Positions 49,430-57,970 of a stretch of DNA of 64,000 nt are shown here, piece by piece (the first letter of the stretch is position 1; each line of letters begins with the position of its first letter). The notes under the pieces were generated by a model that was not told the DNA's origin, searched no databases, and saw only the letters and a program-made list of their open reading frames with translations. The position numbers were made by a program, and so were the translations under genes. Source of the stretch: Bog-473 sp963717455. Its GTDB lineage: Bacteria; Actinomycetota; Acidimicrobiia; Acidimicrobiales; RAAP-2. The stretch covers positions 2,790,001-2,854,000 of the forward strand of contig OY970336.1 in the NCBI GenBank assembly GCA_963717455.1. The letters run 5' to 3'.

Positions 49430-50077
49430 TCACGGCGCATCATCACTTTCCTGCAGCAGCCGGATGGTGAAGTTGGTCTGACCACGGGGCGGACCGCCCG
49501 GACGGAACGCCGTCGGCGAGATCACCGCACCCATCTCCCAGTAGTAGCCGTCCGCGCCGGCCAGTTTGCCCAGGATCTCGAGGGAGCCGGGATGGTTGGC
49601 CGCCGGTCCCCGGTCGAAGACCTGCCAGCCTTGCAGCCGCATGTCCGCCGCAAAGAACGCCAGCAGGGCAGCCTGTGAGTCGTCGGAACGGAAGACGACC
49701 TGGGAGTCGAATTGACCCGCCTGGCCGGAGTTGTCCTGGTGCGCGACGCGGACCGAGCCGACCGGCACGAAGACGGCGTTGAGGATGTTGGTCGGCGGTT
49801 CACCGGAGCTGACGATGGGCGTGAGCGCCGCCGCTGCGGGCTCGGCCTGCAGCGTGATGCCGGGTACCCGGCTCGGGCCGCCGCCGTGGCGGACCGGGGC
49901 GGGGGACTGGGACGAGAGGATGCCGATGGTCACGAACACCACGAGGATGAGCACGGCCAGGCCGAGGACGACCATCGCCGGCCGCATGGAGATGCCACCG
50001 GGCGTCGGGGGCCGGCGGGGCTCGGGCGCGTCGGCCCCCTCGGGGAGGAGCTCACTGTCGGTGTGGTGCAGCGTCAT
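49430..50077 (-). CDS. Single-pass membrane protein of unknown function
   Basis: 215 residues. A cytoplasmic Pro-rich N-terminus (about 1-32), one membrane helix 'PAMVVLGLAVLILVVFVTIG' (about 33-52), then an outside domain with 'VVFRSDDSQAALLAFFAADM' and 'LQGWQVFDRGPA', a pattern like small lipoprotein-type domains that sense or bind, but I do not recognise the family. It begins 12 nt after the thiD stop, on the same strand, so the two are probably one transcript. Confidence 0.65.
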   Translation of the reverse strand: MTLHHTDSELLPEGADAPEPRRPPTPGGISMRPAMVVLGLAVLILVVFVTIGILSSQSPAPVRHGGGPSRVPGITLQAEPAAAALTPIVSSGEPPTNILNAVFVPVGSVRVAHQDNSGQAGQFDSQVVFRSDDSQAALLAFFAADMRLQGWQVFDRGPAANHPGSLEILGKLAGADGYYWEMGAVISPTAFRPGGPPRGQTNFTIRLLQESDDAP

Positions 50078-50089
50078 GCTCGGCCAAGC

Positions 50090-50908
50090 CTACGACGGGG
50101 TGGACCACCCGAAATGGTCGAGGGGCCCGTGCCCCGAGCCGAGGCGCCAGGCCGCGGCCCCGGCCAGGGCGCGCGCCACGAAGGCCTTGGCCTCCTCGAT
50201 CGCAGACGGCACCGACGCCCCGCGGGCCAGGTTGGCGGCCACCGCGGCCGAGAGCGAGCACCCCGTGCCGTGGTCGTTGCCGGTGGGCACCCGCGTCCCT
50301 CGCAGCACCGACTCCCCGTCGGGGCCCACCACGACGTCGTCGGCGGACTCGGTGAGGTGGCCCCCCTTGACCACCACGTAGCGGGCGCCCCTCTCGCGGA
50401 TCCGCCGAGCCACCGCCAGCCGGGCCTCGACGGTGCCGAGCGCCTCCGCTGTCGTCTCGCCCAGCACGGCTGCCTCGCGCAAGTTGGGGGTGGCCACCAA
50501 CGCATGGGGGAGGAGCAGCCGCACGTAGGCGTCGACGCCCTCCGGTTCCAAGAGCCGGTGCCCGCTGGACGACACGAGGACCGGATCGACGACGAGCCGC
50601 GGCAGCAGGCCCTCCGCCGCCATGGCGGCGACCTCCCGGACGATCGCCGCTGTGGCCAACATGCCGGTCTTCACGGCGCGCACGACGAAGTCGTCGAGCA
50701 CGGTCTCGACCTGCCGGCGCACGAACGCGGGCTCCATCGCCACGACCCCGCGCACCTCGGTGGTGTTCTGTGCCGTCACCGCGGTGAGGGCGCACGTGCC
50801 ATGCACGCGATGTGCCGCGAAGGTCTTCAGGTCTGCCTGCACGCCCGCACCGCCGCCGGAGTCGGACCCGGCGATGCTGAGCGCCGTGGGTGGTGTCGTG
50901 TCCGGCAC
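50090..50908 (-). CDS. thiD: Hydroxymethylpyrimidine / phosphomethylpyrimidine kinase
   Basis: 272 residues from GTG 50908. ThiD phosphorylates HMP and HMP-P in thiamine synthesis. Landmarks are 'ALSIAGSDSGGGAGVQADLK', 'TAVTAQNTTEVRGV', 'VVDPVLVSSSGHRLL' and the kinase signature 'RVPTGNDHGTGCSLSAAVAA'. The start is fixed by TATGGT plus 6 nt on the reverse strand; the ATG at 50953 would lie inside thiG. It is divergent from thiG, with both -10 elements within 26 bp. Confidence 0.94.
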   Translation of the reverse strand: MPDTTPPTALSIAGSDSGGGAGVQADLKTFAAHRVHGTCALTAVTAQNTTEVRGVVAMEPAFVRRQVETVLDDFVVRAVKTGMLATAAIVREVAAMAAEGLLPRLVVDPVLVSSSGHRLLEPEGVDAYVRLLLPHALVATPNLREAAVLGETTAEALGTVEARLAVARRIRERGARYVVVKGGHLTESADDVVVGPDGESVLRGTRVPTGNDHGTGCSLSAAVAANLARGASVPSAIEEAKAFVARALAGAAAWRLGSGHGPLDHFGWSTPS

Positions 50909-50914
50909 CGAGCC

Positions 50915-50940
50915 ACCATAGGCGGGCCCCGGGGTATCTT
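50915..50940. promoter_or_regulatory. Back-to-back leaderless promoters of thiD and thiG
   Basis: Reverse-strand TATGGT (50915-50920) is 6 nt from thiD GTG 50908; forward TATCTT (50935-50940) is 6 nt from thiG GTG 50947. The start codons are only 38 bp apart. This leaves no room for a TPP riboswitch in either mRNA, so thiamine control, if any, must be by a DNA-binding protein. Confidence 0.55.
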
Positions 50941-50946
50941 CGTCCG

Positions 50947-51772
50947 GTGGCACCGAAGGGCGCGAGAGAGACGATGCGGGGCGGTCTGACCATTGCCGGC
51001 CAGGTCCTGGCGTCGCGGCTCCTGCTCGGCACCGGGGGTATGACCAGCCTCGACGCCCTGCGGGCCGCGCTCACCGAGTCGGGGACCTCCATGGCGACGG
51101 TCGCCGTGCGGCGGGTCGAGGTGTCGGGGCGCGGCTCGCTGACGTCGCTCCTCGACGAACTCGGCGTGCGTGTGCTGCCCAACACGGCGGGGTGCGCCAC
51201 GGCGTCGGAGGCGGTGCTCACCGCCAAGCTCGCGCGCGAGGCGTTCGGCACGGACTGGGTCAAGCTCGAGGTCGTCGGTGACGACCGCACCCTCCTGCCC
51301 GACGCCGTCGAGCTCCTGGCCGCCGCCGAGCAGCTGGCCGAAGACGGCTTCGTCGTCCTTCCCTACACGACCGACGATCCCGTCCTGGCCCTCCGCCTCC
51401 AGCAGGTCGGCTGCGCCGCCGTCATGCCGCTCGGATCGCCCATCGGCAGCGGTCTGGGCATCCGCAACCCCCACAACATCGCGCTGCTCCGTGAAGCCGT
51501 CGAGGTGCCGGTCATCCTCGATGCCGGCATCGGCACGGCGTCGGACGCCGCGCTCGGCGATGGAGCTCGGCTGCGACGCCGTGCTGGTGGCCACCGCAGT
51601 CAACCGCGCCCACGACCCGGTGGCGATGGCACGGGCGATGCGCCTCGCGGTCGAAGCCGGGTGGCAGGCGCGCCAAGCCGGCCGCATCCCGGTCCGGTTC
51701 CACGCGGAGCCGTCGAGCCCGCTCGAAGGCAGGGCCGATCTGGTGCCCGGAGGGTCGGCGACACCCGACTGA
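50947..51772 (+). CDS. thiG: Thiazole synthase, interrupted by a +1 frameshift
   Basis: ThiG makes the thiazole ring of thiamine from deoxyxylulose phosphate, ThiS thiocarboxylate and an imine. The first frame gives 'TIAGQVLASRLLLGTGGM', the Schiff-base lysine in 'DWVKLEVVGDDRTLLPD', 'VMPLGSPIGSGLGIRNPHNI' and 'VILDAGIGTASDAAL'; the other frame carries 'AMELGCDAVLVATAVNRAHD' and 'PVRFHAEPSSPLEG'. Removing one G at 51556-51557 joins them into a protein of about 274 residues. No thiS or thiO gene is adjacent, which is unusual because thiS often precedes thiG. Confidence 0.92.
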
Positions 51773-51785
51773 CCTGGACGCCATC

Positions 51786-51827
51786 TTGACGCCGTTCTGA
51801 GGCTACCCTAAAGTTAGGGCAACCTAA
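51786..51827 (+). promoter_or_regulatory. Iron transporter promoter with IdeR/DtxR-like iron box
   Basis: TTGACG (51786-51791), 17 nt, TAAAGT (51809-51814). The 19 bases 51809-51827, TAAAGTTAGGGCAACCTAA, match the iron-box consensus TTAGGTTAGGCTAACCTAA at 15 of 19 positions and cover the -10. IdeR/DtxR with Fe(II) would block transcription there. Confidence 0.7.
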
Positions 51828-51865
51828 TATTCGGATGGTCCAGGTCGGAGAGGTGTCACGGCTCG

Positions 51866-52930
51866 ATGCGAGGAAGGCGTGGGCGGCCGGGGGGGCGGGC
51901 AGCCCGGCGCGCCCTCGGTGCCGCCGTAGCAGCCACCCTCGGTGCACTGGCGCTCGCGGGGTGCGCCCAGGGCACGGGGTCGGGCGGGGCGGCGGGCGCG
52001 CTGACGCTCTACAGCGGGCAGCACGTGCAGACGACGCAGGCCCTGGTGGCGGCGTTCGAGCGTGAGAGCGGGATCTCGGTCAGCCTGCGCTCGGACGACG
52101 AGGACGTGCTGGCCGACCAGATCGTGACCGAGGGTGCCCATTCGCCGGCCGACGTGTTCTACACGGAGAACTCCCCCCCGCTGCAGTACCTCTCGTCGAA
52201 GGGGCTGCTCGCTCCCGTCGATGCGTCGACGCTGGCCAACACGCCGGGGCGGTTCAACGCCCCCGACGGCAATTGGGTGGGTGTCTCCGCCCGCGTCAGC
52301 GTGATGGTCTACAACACGTCCCAGCTCACGCCCGCCCAGCTCCCGAGGTCGGCCATGGAGCTGGCGGATCCGAAGTGGGCGGGCCGCATCGGCATCGCCG
52401 GGGGCGAGACCGACTTCCAGCCCATCGTCACGAGCATCGTGCGGGCACACGGCGATGCTGAGGCGCTGCGTTGGCTGGAGGCGGTCAAGGCGAACGCCGG
52501 GGGTCACGATTACGCCAGCAACGAGGCACTCACCGGCGCCGTCAACAGCGGCCAGGTCGCCCTCGGAGTGATCAACGAGTACTACTGGTACCGCGAACGG
52601 GCCCAGGTCGGCCCGGGTGGACTGCACTCTGCCATCGCGTACTTCGCCCCGCACGACGTCGGCTACGTCGTGGACGTCTCCGGCGCGGGCATCCTCAGGT
52701 CCTCGAGCCACCAGCGGGAGGCCCAGCGCTTCCTCGCATTTCTCACCTCCGTCCAGGGCCAGGAGATCATCGCCCACAGCGACAGCTTCGAGTACCCCAT
52801 CGCATCCGGCGTCACGACCGCGCAACACGAGACCCCGTTCGACCAGCTCGAGCCGAACGGGATCACGATCGCCGACCTGGGCACGGGCGCCGAAGCGATC
52901 AGGCTCTTGCAGGAGGCGCAGCTGCTGTGA
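51866..52930 (+). CDS. Iron(III) ABC transporter substrate-binding lipoprotein
   Basis: 354 residues. The signal peptide ends in the lipobox 'LALAGC', so the protein is tethered to the outer face of the membrane. The fold is the FbpA/FutA type: 'LTLYSGQHVQTTQALVAAFE', 'SADVFYTENSPPLQYLSSKG'-like segment (with P in place of S), 'VSARVSVMVYNTSQL', and the metal-ligand tyrosines in 'INEYYWYRER'. It is first in an operon with the permease and ATPase. GGAGAGGTG precedes ATG 51866. Iron as substrate is supported by the iron box. Confidence 0.9.
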   Translation: MRGRRGRPGGRAARRALGAAVAATLGALALAGCAQGTGSGGAAGALTLYSGQHVQTTQALVAAFERESGISVSLRSDDEDVLADQIVTEGAHSPADVFYTENSPPLQYLSSKGLLAPVDASTLANTPGRFNAPDGNWVGVSARVSVMVYNTSQLTPAQLPRSAMELADPKWAGRIGIAGGETDFQPIVTSIVRAHGDAEALRWLEAVKANAGGHDYASNEALTGAVNSGQVALGVINEYYWYRERAQVGPGGLHSAIAYFAPHDVGYVVDVSGAGILRSSSHQREAQRFLAFLTSVQGQEIIAHSDSFEYPIASGVTTAQHETPFDQLEPNGITIADLGTGAEAIRLLQEAQLL

Positions 52931-54552
52931 GTGCTCGGGCGGAGACCCTTGTGCGGCGGCACGGGCCGCGCCGCCTTCCGCCCCTGCTGACGGCCGCCGC
53001 CGTCCTCGTCTCGGCCGTCGTGCTCGTCCCGCTCGTCTTCCTGGTGGTCCAGGCGGTCCAGGTGGGCTGGTCCCAGCTGCACCACCTGCTCTTCCGGCAT
53101 CTGACCGCCATGCTGGTGTGGAACACCGTGTGGCTCGTCGTGGTGGTCACGGTCCTCTGCGCCGCCGTGGGGACGCTGGCCGCCTGGTTCGTGGAGCGCA
53201 CCGACCTCCCGTGCCGCCGCTTTCTCGCGATCGCGTTCGTGATCCCGCTCGGCATCCCCGACTTCGTGGTGAGCTTCGGCTGGCGCGCCGTCTTCCCCTC
53301 CATCGGTGGGTTCTGGGCCGCCGTGCTGGTGATGACCCTGGCGGTCTACCCGCTGGTGTTCCTGCCCGTGGCCGCCAGCCTGCGGGCCGCCGATCCGGCA
53401 CAAGAGGAGGTGGCGCGCTGTCTCGGACTGGGCCGCCTGCGCACCTTCTGGACCGTCACGGTCGGCCAGGCCCGCCTGGCCATCTTCGGCGGGGCCATCC
53501 TGGTGGGCCTGGTGGTGCTGGCCGAGTTCGGCGCGTTCGAGATCCTGGGCTACCAGACGCTGACGACGGAGATCTACAACGAGTTCCAGGTGGGCTTCAA
53601 CGAGCCTGCCGCCTGCGCGCTCTCACTGATCCTCGTCCTCCTCGGGGCCCTGCTCCTGGTGAGCGAGGACTCGGTGCGCGGTCACGGCCGGACATCCCGG
53701 GTGGGCGCCGGCGCGGCGCGTCCGAACCGACCGGTGTCGCTGGGGCGGGCGACCCCCGCCGTGCTGGCCGGCGCCGTGCTGCTGGTCGTGCTGGCGCTGG
53801 GCGTGCCCGTCGGCGCCATCGTCTACCTGATCGTCGAGGGCGGGAACAGCACCTTGCCGCCGGCGTCGCTCCTGATCGCCACCACCAACACCTTCGCCTA
53901 CGCGGCAGCGGCCGGCCTGGTGGCAACCCTGGCCGCGCTCCCGATCGCCCTGCTGTCGGTCCGCTTCCCCCGGCGCCGCGTGATCGCTCTCCAGCGGAGC
54001 AACATGCTCGTGTTGGCCGTTCCGGGCCTGGTGGTCGCCCTCAGCTTCACGTACGTGACCGAGCATTTCCTCCAGGGCCGCTTCTACCAGACCAGCCCGC
54101 TGCTGGTGCTCGCGTACGCCATCATGTTCTTCCCGCTCGCCGTCGTCTCGGTGCGCGCCGCCGTGGCCCGCTCGCCGGTCGGGCTCGAGGAGGTGGGGCG
54201 CTCGCTCGGTGTGCGTCGACGGTCCGTGCTGTGGCGGGTCACCCTGCCCCTGATCGGGCCCGGCCTCGGGGCCGCCTTCGCCCTCGTCTTCTTGGAGACG
54301 GCGACGGAGCTCACGGCGACCCTCGTGCTGCATCCCACCAACGTCGAGACCCTGGCCACTCAATTCTGGGCCTACCAGTCGAACCTCTCCTACAGCCAGG
54401 CCGCGCCGTACGCCGGTGTCATGGTCCTGATCGCCGCAGTGCCCGGCTACATCCTGGGCCGGTGGTTCGACCGCCAGCCCGAGCGGGCGAGTGCCATACC
54501 TCCGGCCGCCACGGCGTTGCCGGCGTTCGAGCTCGAGGGGACGGCGGCATGA
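52927..54552 (+). CDS. Iron(III) ABC transporter permease (fused double domain)
   Basis: 541 residues with about twelve membrane helices in two homologous halves, as in FbpB. Each half has an EAA-type coupling loop: 'EEVARCLGLGRLRTFWTVTV' and 'EEVGRSLGVRRRSVLWRVTL'. These contact the ATPase. The GTG start overlaps the binding-protein stop by 4 nt and the ATPase start overlaps its end, so all three are translated together. Confidence 0.92.
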   Translation: MSARAETLVRRHGPRRLPPLLTAAAVLVSAVVLVPLVFLVVQAVQVGWSQLHHLLFRHLTAMLVWNTVWLVVVVTVLCAAVGTLAAWFVERTDLPCRRFLAIAFVIPLGIPDFVVSFGWRAVFPSIGGFWAAVLVMTLAVYPLVFLPVAASLRAADPAQEEVARCLGLGRLRTFWTVTVGQARLAIFGGAILVGLVVLAEFGAFEILGYQTLTTEIYNEFQVGFNEPAACALSLILVLLGALLLVSEDSVRGHGRTSRVGAGAARPNRPVSLGRATPAVLAGAVLLVVLALGVPVGAIVYLIVEGGNSTLPPASLLIATTNTFAYAAAAGLVATLAALPIALLSVRFPRRRVIALQRSNMLVLAVPGLVVALSFTYVTEHFLQGRFYQTSPLLVLAYAIMFFPLAVVSVRAAVARSPVGLEEVGRSLGVRRRSVLWRVTLPLIGPGLGAAFALVFLETATELTATLVLHPTNVETLATQFWAYQSNLSYSQAAPYAGVMVLIAAVPGYILGRWFDRQPERASAIPPAATALPAFELEGTAA

Positions 54553-55622
54553 AGGACCTGCGGATCAGAGGGGTTGCGAAGTCGTTCGGCCCGCAGCGCG
54601 TGCTGCGCGGCGTGGACCTCGACGTGCCGCACGGATCGTTCACGGCGATCCTCGGCGCCTCCGGCAGCGGCAAGACGACCCTGCTGCGCATCGTGGCCGG
54701 CTTCGAGCGCCCCGACGAGGGTGAGGTCAGCCTGGGGGAGGAGATGGTCGACGACGCGGCCGGCCTCTTCGTGCCCTCGGAGCGCCGGCGCATCGGCTAC
54801 GTGCCCCAGGAGGGCGCGCTGTTCCCGCACCTGAGCGTCGGGCGCAATGTCGGCTTCGGTCTGGCGCGCGGCGCGGGTCGGGCGGCACGGGTCGACGAGC
54901 TGCTCGATCTCGTCGGGCTGTCCGGCTATCGCCGGCGCTACCCGCACCAGCTCTCGGGGGGCCAGCAGCAGCGGGTGGCCCTGGCCCGTGCCCTTGCGAT
55001 CGAGCCCGAGGTGGTGCTGCTCGACGAGCCCTTCTCATCCCTCGACGCCGCACTGCGTGCCTCGGTCCGTGCCGACGTGCTGGGCGTGCTGCGCCTGTCC
55101 GGCACCACATCCATCCTGGTCACCCACGACCAGGACGAGGCGCTCTCCATGGCCGACCAGGTGGCGGTCCTCCGAGACGGTGTGATCGCCCAGCTCGACA
55201 CGCCGGCGGGGCTGTACGGGCACCCGGGGGACGCCGAGCTGGCGCGGTTCCTGGGCGAGTCGAACGTGCTGGAGGGGGAGGTGCACGACGGGGTCGCCAC
55301 CACCGGGCTCGGGCGCCTTCTTGTCGCAGCGTGGTCCGGTCCGGCCGGCGGGGGTTCCGCCCGGGTGATGGTGCGACCCGAGCAGATCGTGCTGGGTGAG
55401 GCGGCCGCCGGTGCGTTCGAGGGGACGGTGGCCAGCTACGAGTACTTCGGCCACGACGCCGTCGTCCGGGTGCTGCCGGGGCCCGAGGATCTGCCGGAGC
55501 TCGTCGTCAGGGTCTCCGGCGGCACGCCGCTCGAGCCGGGGCACCGGGTGGGCCTCACCGTTCGCGGCGCCGTCGTGGCGTGGCCGTTGGAGCCGGTCGA
55601 GGCGGCGGAAACCTCCGAATGA
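54549..55622 (+). CDS. Iron(III) ABC transporter ATP-binding protein
   Basis: 357 residues. Walker A 'ILGASGSGKTTLLRIVAGF', Q-loop 'GYVPQEGALFPHLSVGRNV', signature 'YPHQLSGGQQQRVALARAL', Walker B 'VVLLDEPFSSLD' and the H-loop 'ILVTHDQDEAL' are all intact. A C-terminal TOBE-like regulatory domain (about 280-350; 'VMVRPEQIVLGEAA') is present. It powers the uptake system and corresponds to FbpC. Confidence 0.94.
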   Translation: MKDLRIRGVAKSFGPQRVLRGVDLDVPHGSFTAILGASGSGKTTLLRIVAGFERPDEGEVSLGEEMVDDAAGLFVPSERRRIGYVPQEGALFPHLSVGRNVGFGLARGAGRAARVDELLDLVGLSGYRRRYPHQLSGGQQQRVALARALAIEPEVVLLDEPFSSLDAALRASVRADVLGVLRLSGTTSILVTHDQDEALSMADQVAVLRDGVIAQLDTPAGLYGHPGDAELARFLGESNVLEGEVHDGVATTGLGRLLVAAWSGPAGGGSARVMVRPEQIVLGEAAAGAFEGTVASYEYFGHDAVVRVLPGPEDLPELVVRVSGGTPLEPGHRVGLTVRGAVVAWPLEPVEAAETSE

Positions 55623-55659
55623 CGTCCTCGTAACTACTGCCGTGTCGTCCGGGGTGCAC

Positions 55660-55665
55660 TAGAGT
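55660..55665 (+). promoter_or_regulatory. -10 element TAGAGT of the MerR-nuclease-like gene
   Basis: TAGAGT is 31 nt before ATG 55697, which has its own GGAGG (55688-55692). This gene therefore has a short leader, and the GTG at 55664 inside the -10 cannot be its start. Confidence 0.45.
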
Positions 55666-55696
55666 GACGGCCAGGGTGGACGCACAGGGAGGTGTG

Positions 55697-56596
55697 ATGG
55701 CCGAGGATTCCGCAACCCAGGTCGGAGGGTTTCACGGGCCGCAGGTGTGCGGTCTGGTGGGGATCACCTACCGGCAACTCGACTACTGGGCCCGCACCGG
55801 CCTGCTGCAGCCCTCGGTGGCCTCGGCGAAGGGGAGCGGTTCCCGGCGCATCTACTCGTATTCCGACGTCCTCGAGCTCAAGGTCATCAAGCAGCTGCTC
55901 GACGCGGGCGTGTCGCTCCAGTCAGCCCGGCGGGCCGTCGAATGCCTCCGCGAGGACCTGGGGAGGGACCTGGCATCCGCCAATCTCGTACTGACCGGGA
56001 CGAGCTCGGTGCTCGCTCGCTCGAACGGTGAAGTCGTCGACCTGCTGGCCGGCGGGCAGGGCGTGTTCAACATCGTGCCGCTGGCCGGTGTGGTCGAGGA
56101 GCTGCACGCAGACATCGTCCGGCTCGAGACGCGGGTCCCGGATGCTCCGGCCAAAGGCCGTCCCGCACGAGTGCACGGCGCAGCGGGCCGCGGGGGAGTG
56201 AGCGCGACGGACCCGGCGCGCACTGGGCGCACTCGCCATCCGGCTTGTGTGCCTGCCGGTCAGGTCCGGTTCGCCCATCCCTCCGAGCGCCTCTTCGCCA
56301 CGCTCCTCGACTTGTCGGGTGAGCGCTGGGAGTACGAGCCCGTGGAGTTCCCACTCGAGTGGGACGCGCACGGCTCGCCCGTGTCCGGCTTCCGCCCCGA
56401 CTTCTTCCTGCCGCGCCGCGGGGTCTTCATAGAGCTCACGACGGCGGACCAGCGCCTCGTCACCCGGAAGAACCGCAAGGTGCGTCGCATGCGCGAGCTG
56501 TACCCAGAGGTCCCGATCTGCATCGTGTACCAGCGGGACTTCACCTCGCTGCTGGCCTCGCACGGCCTGCTGCCCGCCGTCGCCGGCGCCGCGTAG
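55697..56596 (+). CDS. MerR-type regulator fused to a PD-(D/E)XK nuclease-like domain
   Basis: 299 residues. The N-terminal half is a MerR regulator of the type found next to gcv genes in mycobacteria: 'CGLVGITYRQLDYWARTGLL', 'RIYSYSDVLELKVIKQLLDA', 'GVSLQSARRAVECLR', then 'LAGGQGVFNIVPLAGVVEE'. After a linker (about 150-190) the C-terminal part reads 'HPSERLFATLLDLSG', 'GFRPDFFLPRRGVFIELTT' and 'RKNRKVRRMRELYPEVPICI'; Asp235, Glu246 and the following lysines resemble a PD-(D/E)XK core, although the residue after E-L is T rather than K. Activity is uncertain. gcvT starts 10 nt after the stop. Confidence 0.75.
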   Translation: MAEDSATQVGGFHGPQVCGLVGITYRQLDYWARTGLLQPSVASAKGSGSRRIYSYSDVLELKVIKQLLDAGVSLQSARRAVECLREDLGRDLASANLVLTGTSSVLARSNGEVVDLLAGGQGVFNIVPLAGVVEELHADIVRLETRVPDAPAKGRPARVHGAAGRGGVSATDPARTGRTRHPACVPAGQVRFAHPSERLFATLLDLSGERWEYEPVEFPLEWDAHGSPVSGFRPDFFLPRRGVFIELTTADQRLVTRKNRKVRRMRELYPEVPICIVYQRDFTSLLASHGLLPAVAGAA

Positions 56597-56599
56597 TCT
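56594..56599 (+). promoter_or_regulatory. -10 element TAGTCT, leaderless start of gcvT
   Basis: TAGTCT overlaps the stop codon of the MerR gene and lies 6 nt before GTG 56606. gcvT can thus be transcribed separately. Confidence 0.5.
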
Positions 56600-56605
56600 G
56601 GCTCG

Positions 56606-57700
56606 GTGAACGCCGGCGACCGCGGGGACGGCACGCCGCCCCGGGTCTCACCCCTGCACGACGCGCATGTGGCGCTCGGAGCGAGAATGGTGCCCTTCGG
56701 CGGCTGGGAGATGCCGCTCGCGTACCCGACTGGCACCGTGGCGGAGCACCGGGCGTGTCGCCAGTCGGCGGTGGCGTTCGACGTCAGCCATCTGGGGACC
56801 GTGCGGGTCGTCGGCCGCGACGCCTTCGCGCACCTGCAGCGATCGCTGAGCAACGACCTGCGGCGGGTCCACCCCGGTCGGGCCCAGTACACCCACCTGC
56901 TCGACAACGACGGCTTCGTCGTCGACGACATCATCGTGTGGTGGGTCGACGAGGAGCGCTTCGACGTCATGCCCAACGCATCCAACACGACCGACGTGGT
57001 CGAGGCCATCGGCGGGCGCGACGTGACCGAGGAGCGGGCCGTGATCGCCGTGCAGGGACCCGAGGCGCGCCAGCGCCTGGCCGCAGTCTCAGCGGAGGCG
57101 GCCTCCGTGCACCGGTTCAACGTCGAGCGCTTCGGCTGGGGAGGGGCCACCTGCCTCGTCGCCGGCACCGGCTACACGGGCGAGGAGGGCGTGGAGTGTG
57201 CCGTGCCCGCCGAGGTCGCGGCGGACTTCTGGGACGCCGTGCTGGCCCAGGGCATCACGCCCGCCGGCCTGGGAGCGCGAGACACATTGCGCCTCGAGGC
57301 CGGTCTGCCGTTGCACGGCCACGAACTGGGTCCGGGCATCACTCCGCTGCAGGCCGGCCTCGGCTGGGTGGTGGGCTGGGACAAGGGGGAGTTCACCGGG
57401 CGCGCCGCGCTCGAAGAAGAGCGCGCCAATGGTCCGGCGCGCCGCCTGCGGGGTTTTGTGGCCGACGGCCGACAGCCCCTGAGGGACGGCTCCGAGGTAT
57501 GCCGCGGCACAGACCGGGTCGGGATCCTGACCAGCGGCAACTTCTCACCCATGCGCGAACGGGGCATCGGGTTGGGCTTTGTCGACGCCGACGCGCGACT
57601 GCTCGACGGCGACGAGGTGACCGTGGTCCAGCGCGGTCGCGAGCTGCCTGCCCGCCTGGTCCGGCCGCCTCTGTGGCCGATCCGCGAGGAGACCGAATAG
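56606..57700 (+). CDS. gcvT: Aminomethyltransferase (glycine cleavage T protein)
   Basis: 364 residues. GcvT takes the aminomethyl group from GcvH and passes the carbon to tetrahydrofolate. Landmarks are 'VPFGGWEMPLAYPTGTVAEH', 'AVAFDVSHLGTVRVVG', 'YTHLLDNDGFVVDDIIV', 'GARDTLRLEAGLPLHGHEL' and 'VGILTSGNFSPMRERGIGLG'. It is followed by a glycine riboswitch and gcvP. The start is GTG 56606, supported by the -10 element. Confidence 0.96.
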   Translation: MNAGDRGDGTPPRVSPLHDAHVALGARMVPFGGWEMPLAYPTGTVAEHRACRQSAVAFDVSHLGTVRVVGRDAFAHLQRSLSNDLRRVHPGRAQYTHLLDNDGFVVDDIIVWWVDEERFDVMPNASNTTDVVEAIGGRDVTEERAVIAVQGPEARQRLAAVSAEAASVHRFNVERFGWGGATCLVAGTGYTGEEGVECAVPAEVAADFWDAVLAQGITPAGLGARDTLRLEAGLPLHGHELGPGITPLQAGLGWVVGWDKGEFTGRAALEEERANGPARRLRGFVADGRQPLRDGSEVCRGTDRVGILTSGNFSPMRERGIGLGFVDADARLLDGDEVTVVQRGRELPARLVRPPLWPIREETE

Positions 57701-57746
57701 CGCTCGCGACGGCCCAGAGGATGCCGGTTCTCGGGACCCGGTGCCG

Positions 57747-57752
57747 TATAGT
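57747..57752 (+). promoter_or_regulatory. -10 element TATAGT upstream of the glycine riboswitch
   Basis: TATAGT predicts an RNA start near 57759, just before the first aptamer. gcvP can then be controlled on its own transcript. Confidence 0.5.
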
Positions 57753-57781
57753 GGGCCGCACAACTGAATACGCCGTTTGAA

Positions 57782-57970
57782 CCGGAGCGCCAGAGTCCCT
57801 GTGGCACGCAGTCGAGGGGACGCCGGAGGAGCAACTCTCCCCGAGAAACTCTCAGGCCGACATACCGCTCCGGCGAGGCAACTCTGGAAAGCGGATGCGT
57901 TGCTTGCGTCCGCACCGAAGGTGGAAGTCGCCACGTGCGGCGAGACTCTCAGGTCCGATGACAGAGCGGG
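57782..57970 (+). promoter_or_regulatory. Tandem glycine riboswitch before gcvP
   Basis: Two aptamers in a row. Aptamer 1 has a perfect P1 (CCGGAGCG 57782-57789 with CGCTCCGG 57866-57873) and the core pieces CGCCGGAGGAGCAA and AAACTCTCAGGCC. Aptamer 2 (about 57878-57970) has CACCGAAGGTGGAAG, GACTCTCAGGTCCGATG and CTCTG/CAGAG closing. Only a few bases separate them, as in known cooperative glycine riboswitches. A hairpin CCGCGT-GAC-ACGCGG (57989-58003) follows, just before the ribosome site, and may be the switching part. Glycine is expected to turn gcvP on. Confidence 0.88.

Noticed and set aside
55664..55696. GTG 55664 as start of the MerR-nuclease-like gene
   Set aside because: It lies within the -10 hexamer; ATG 55697 has a good ribosome site.
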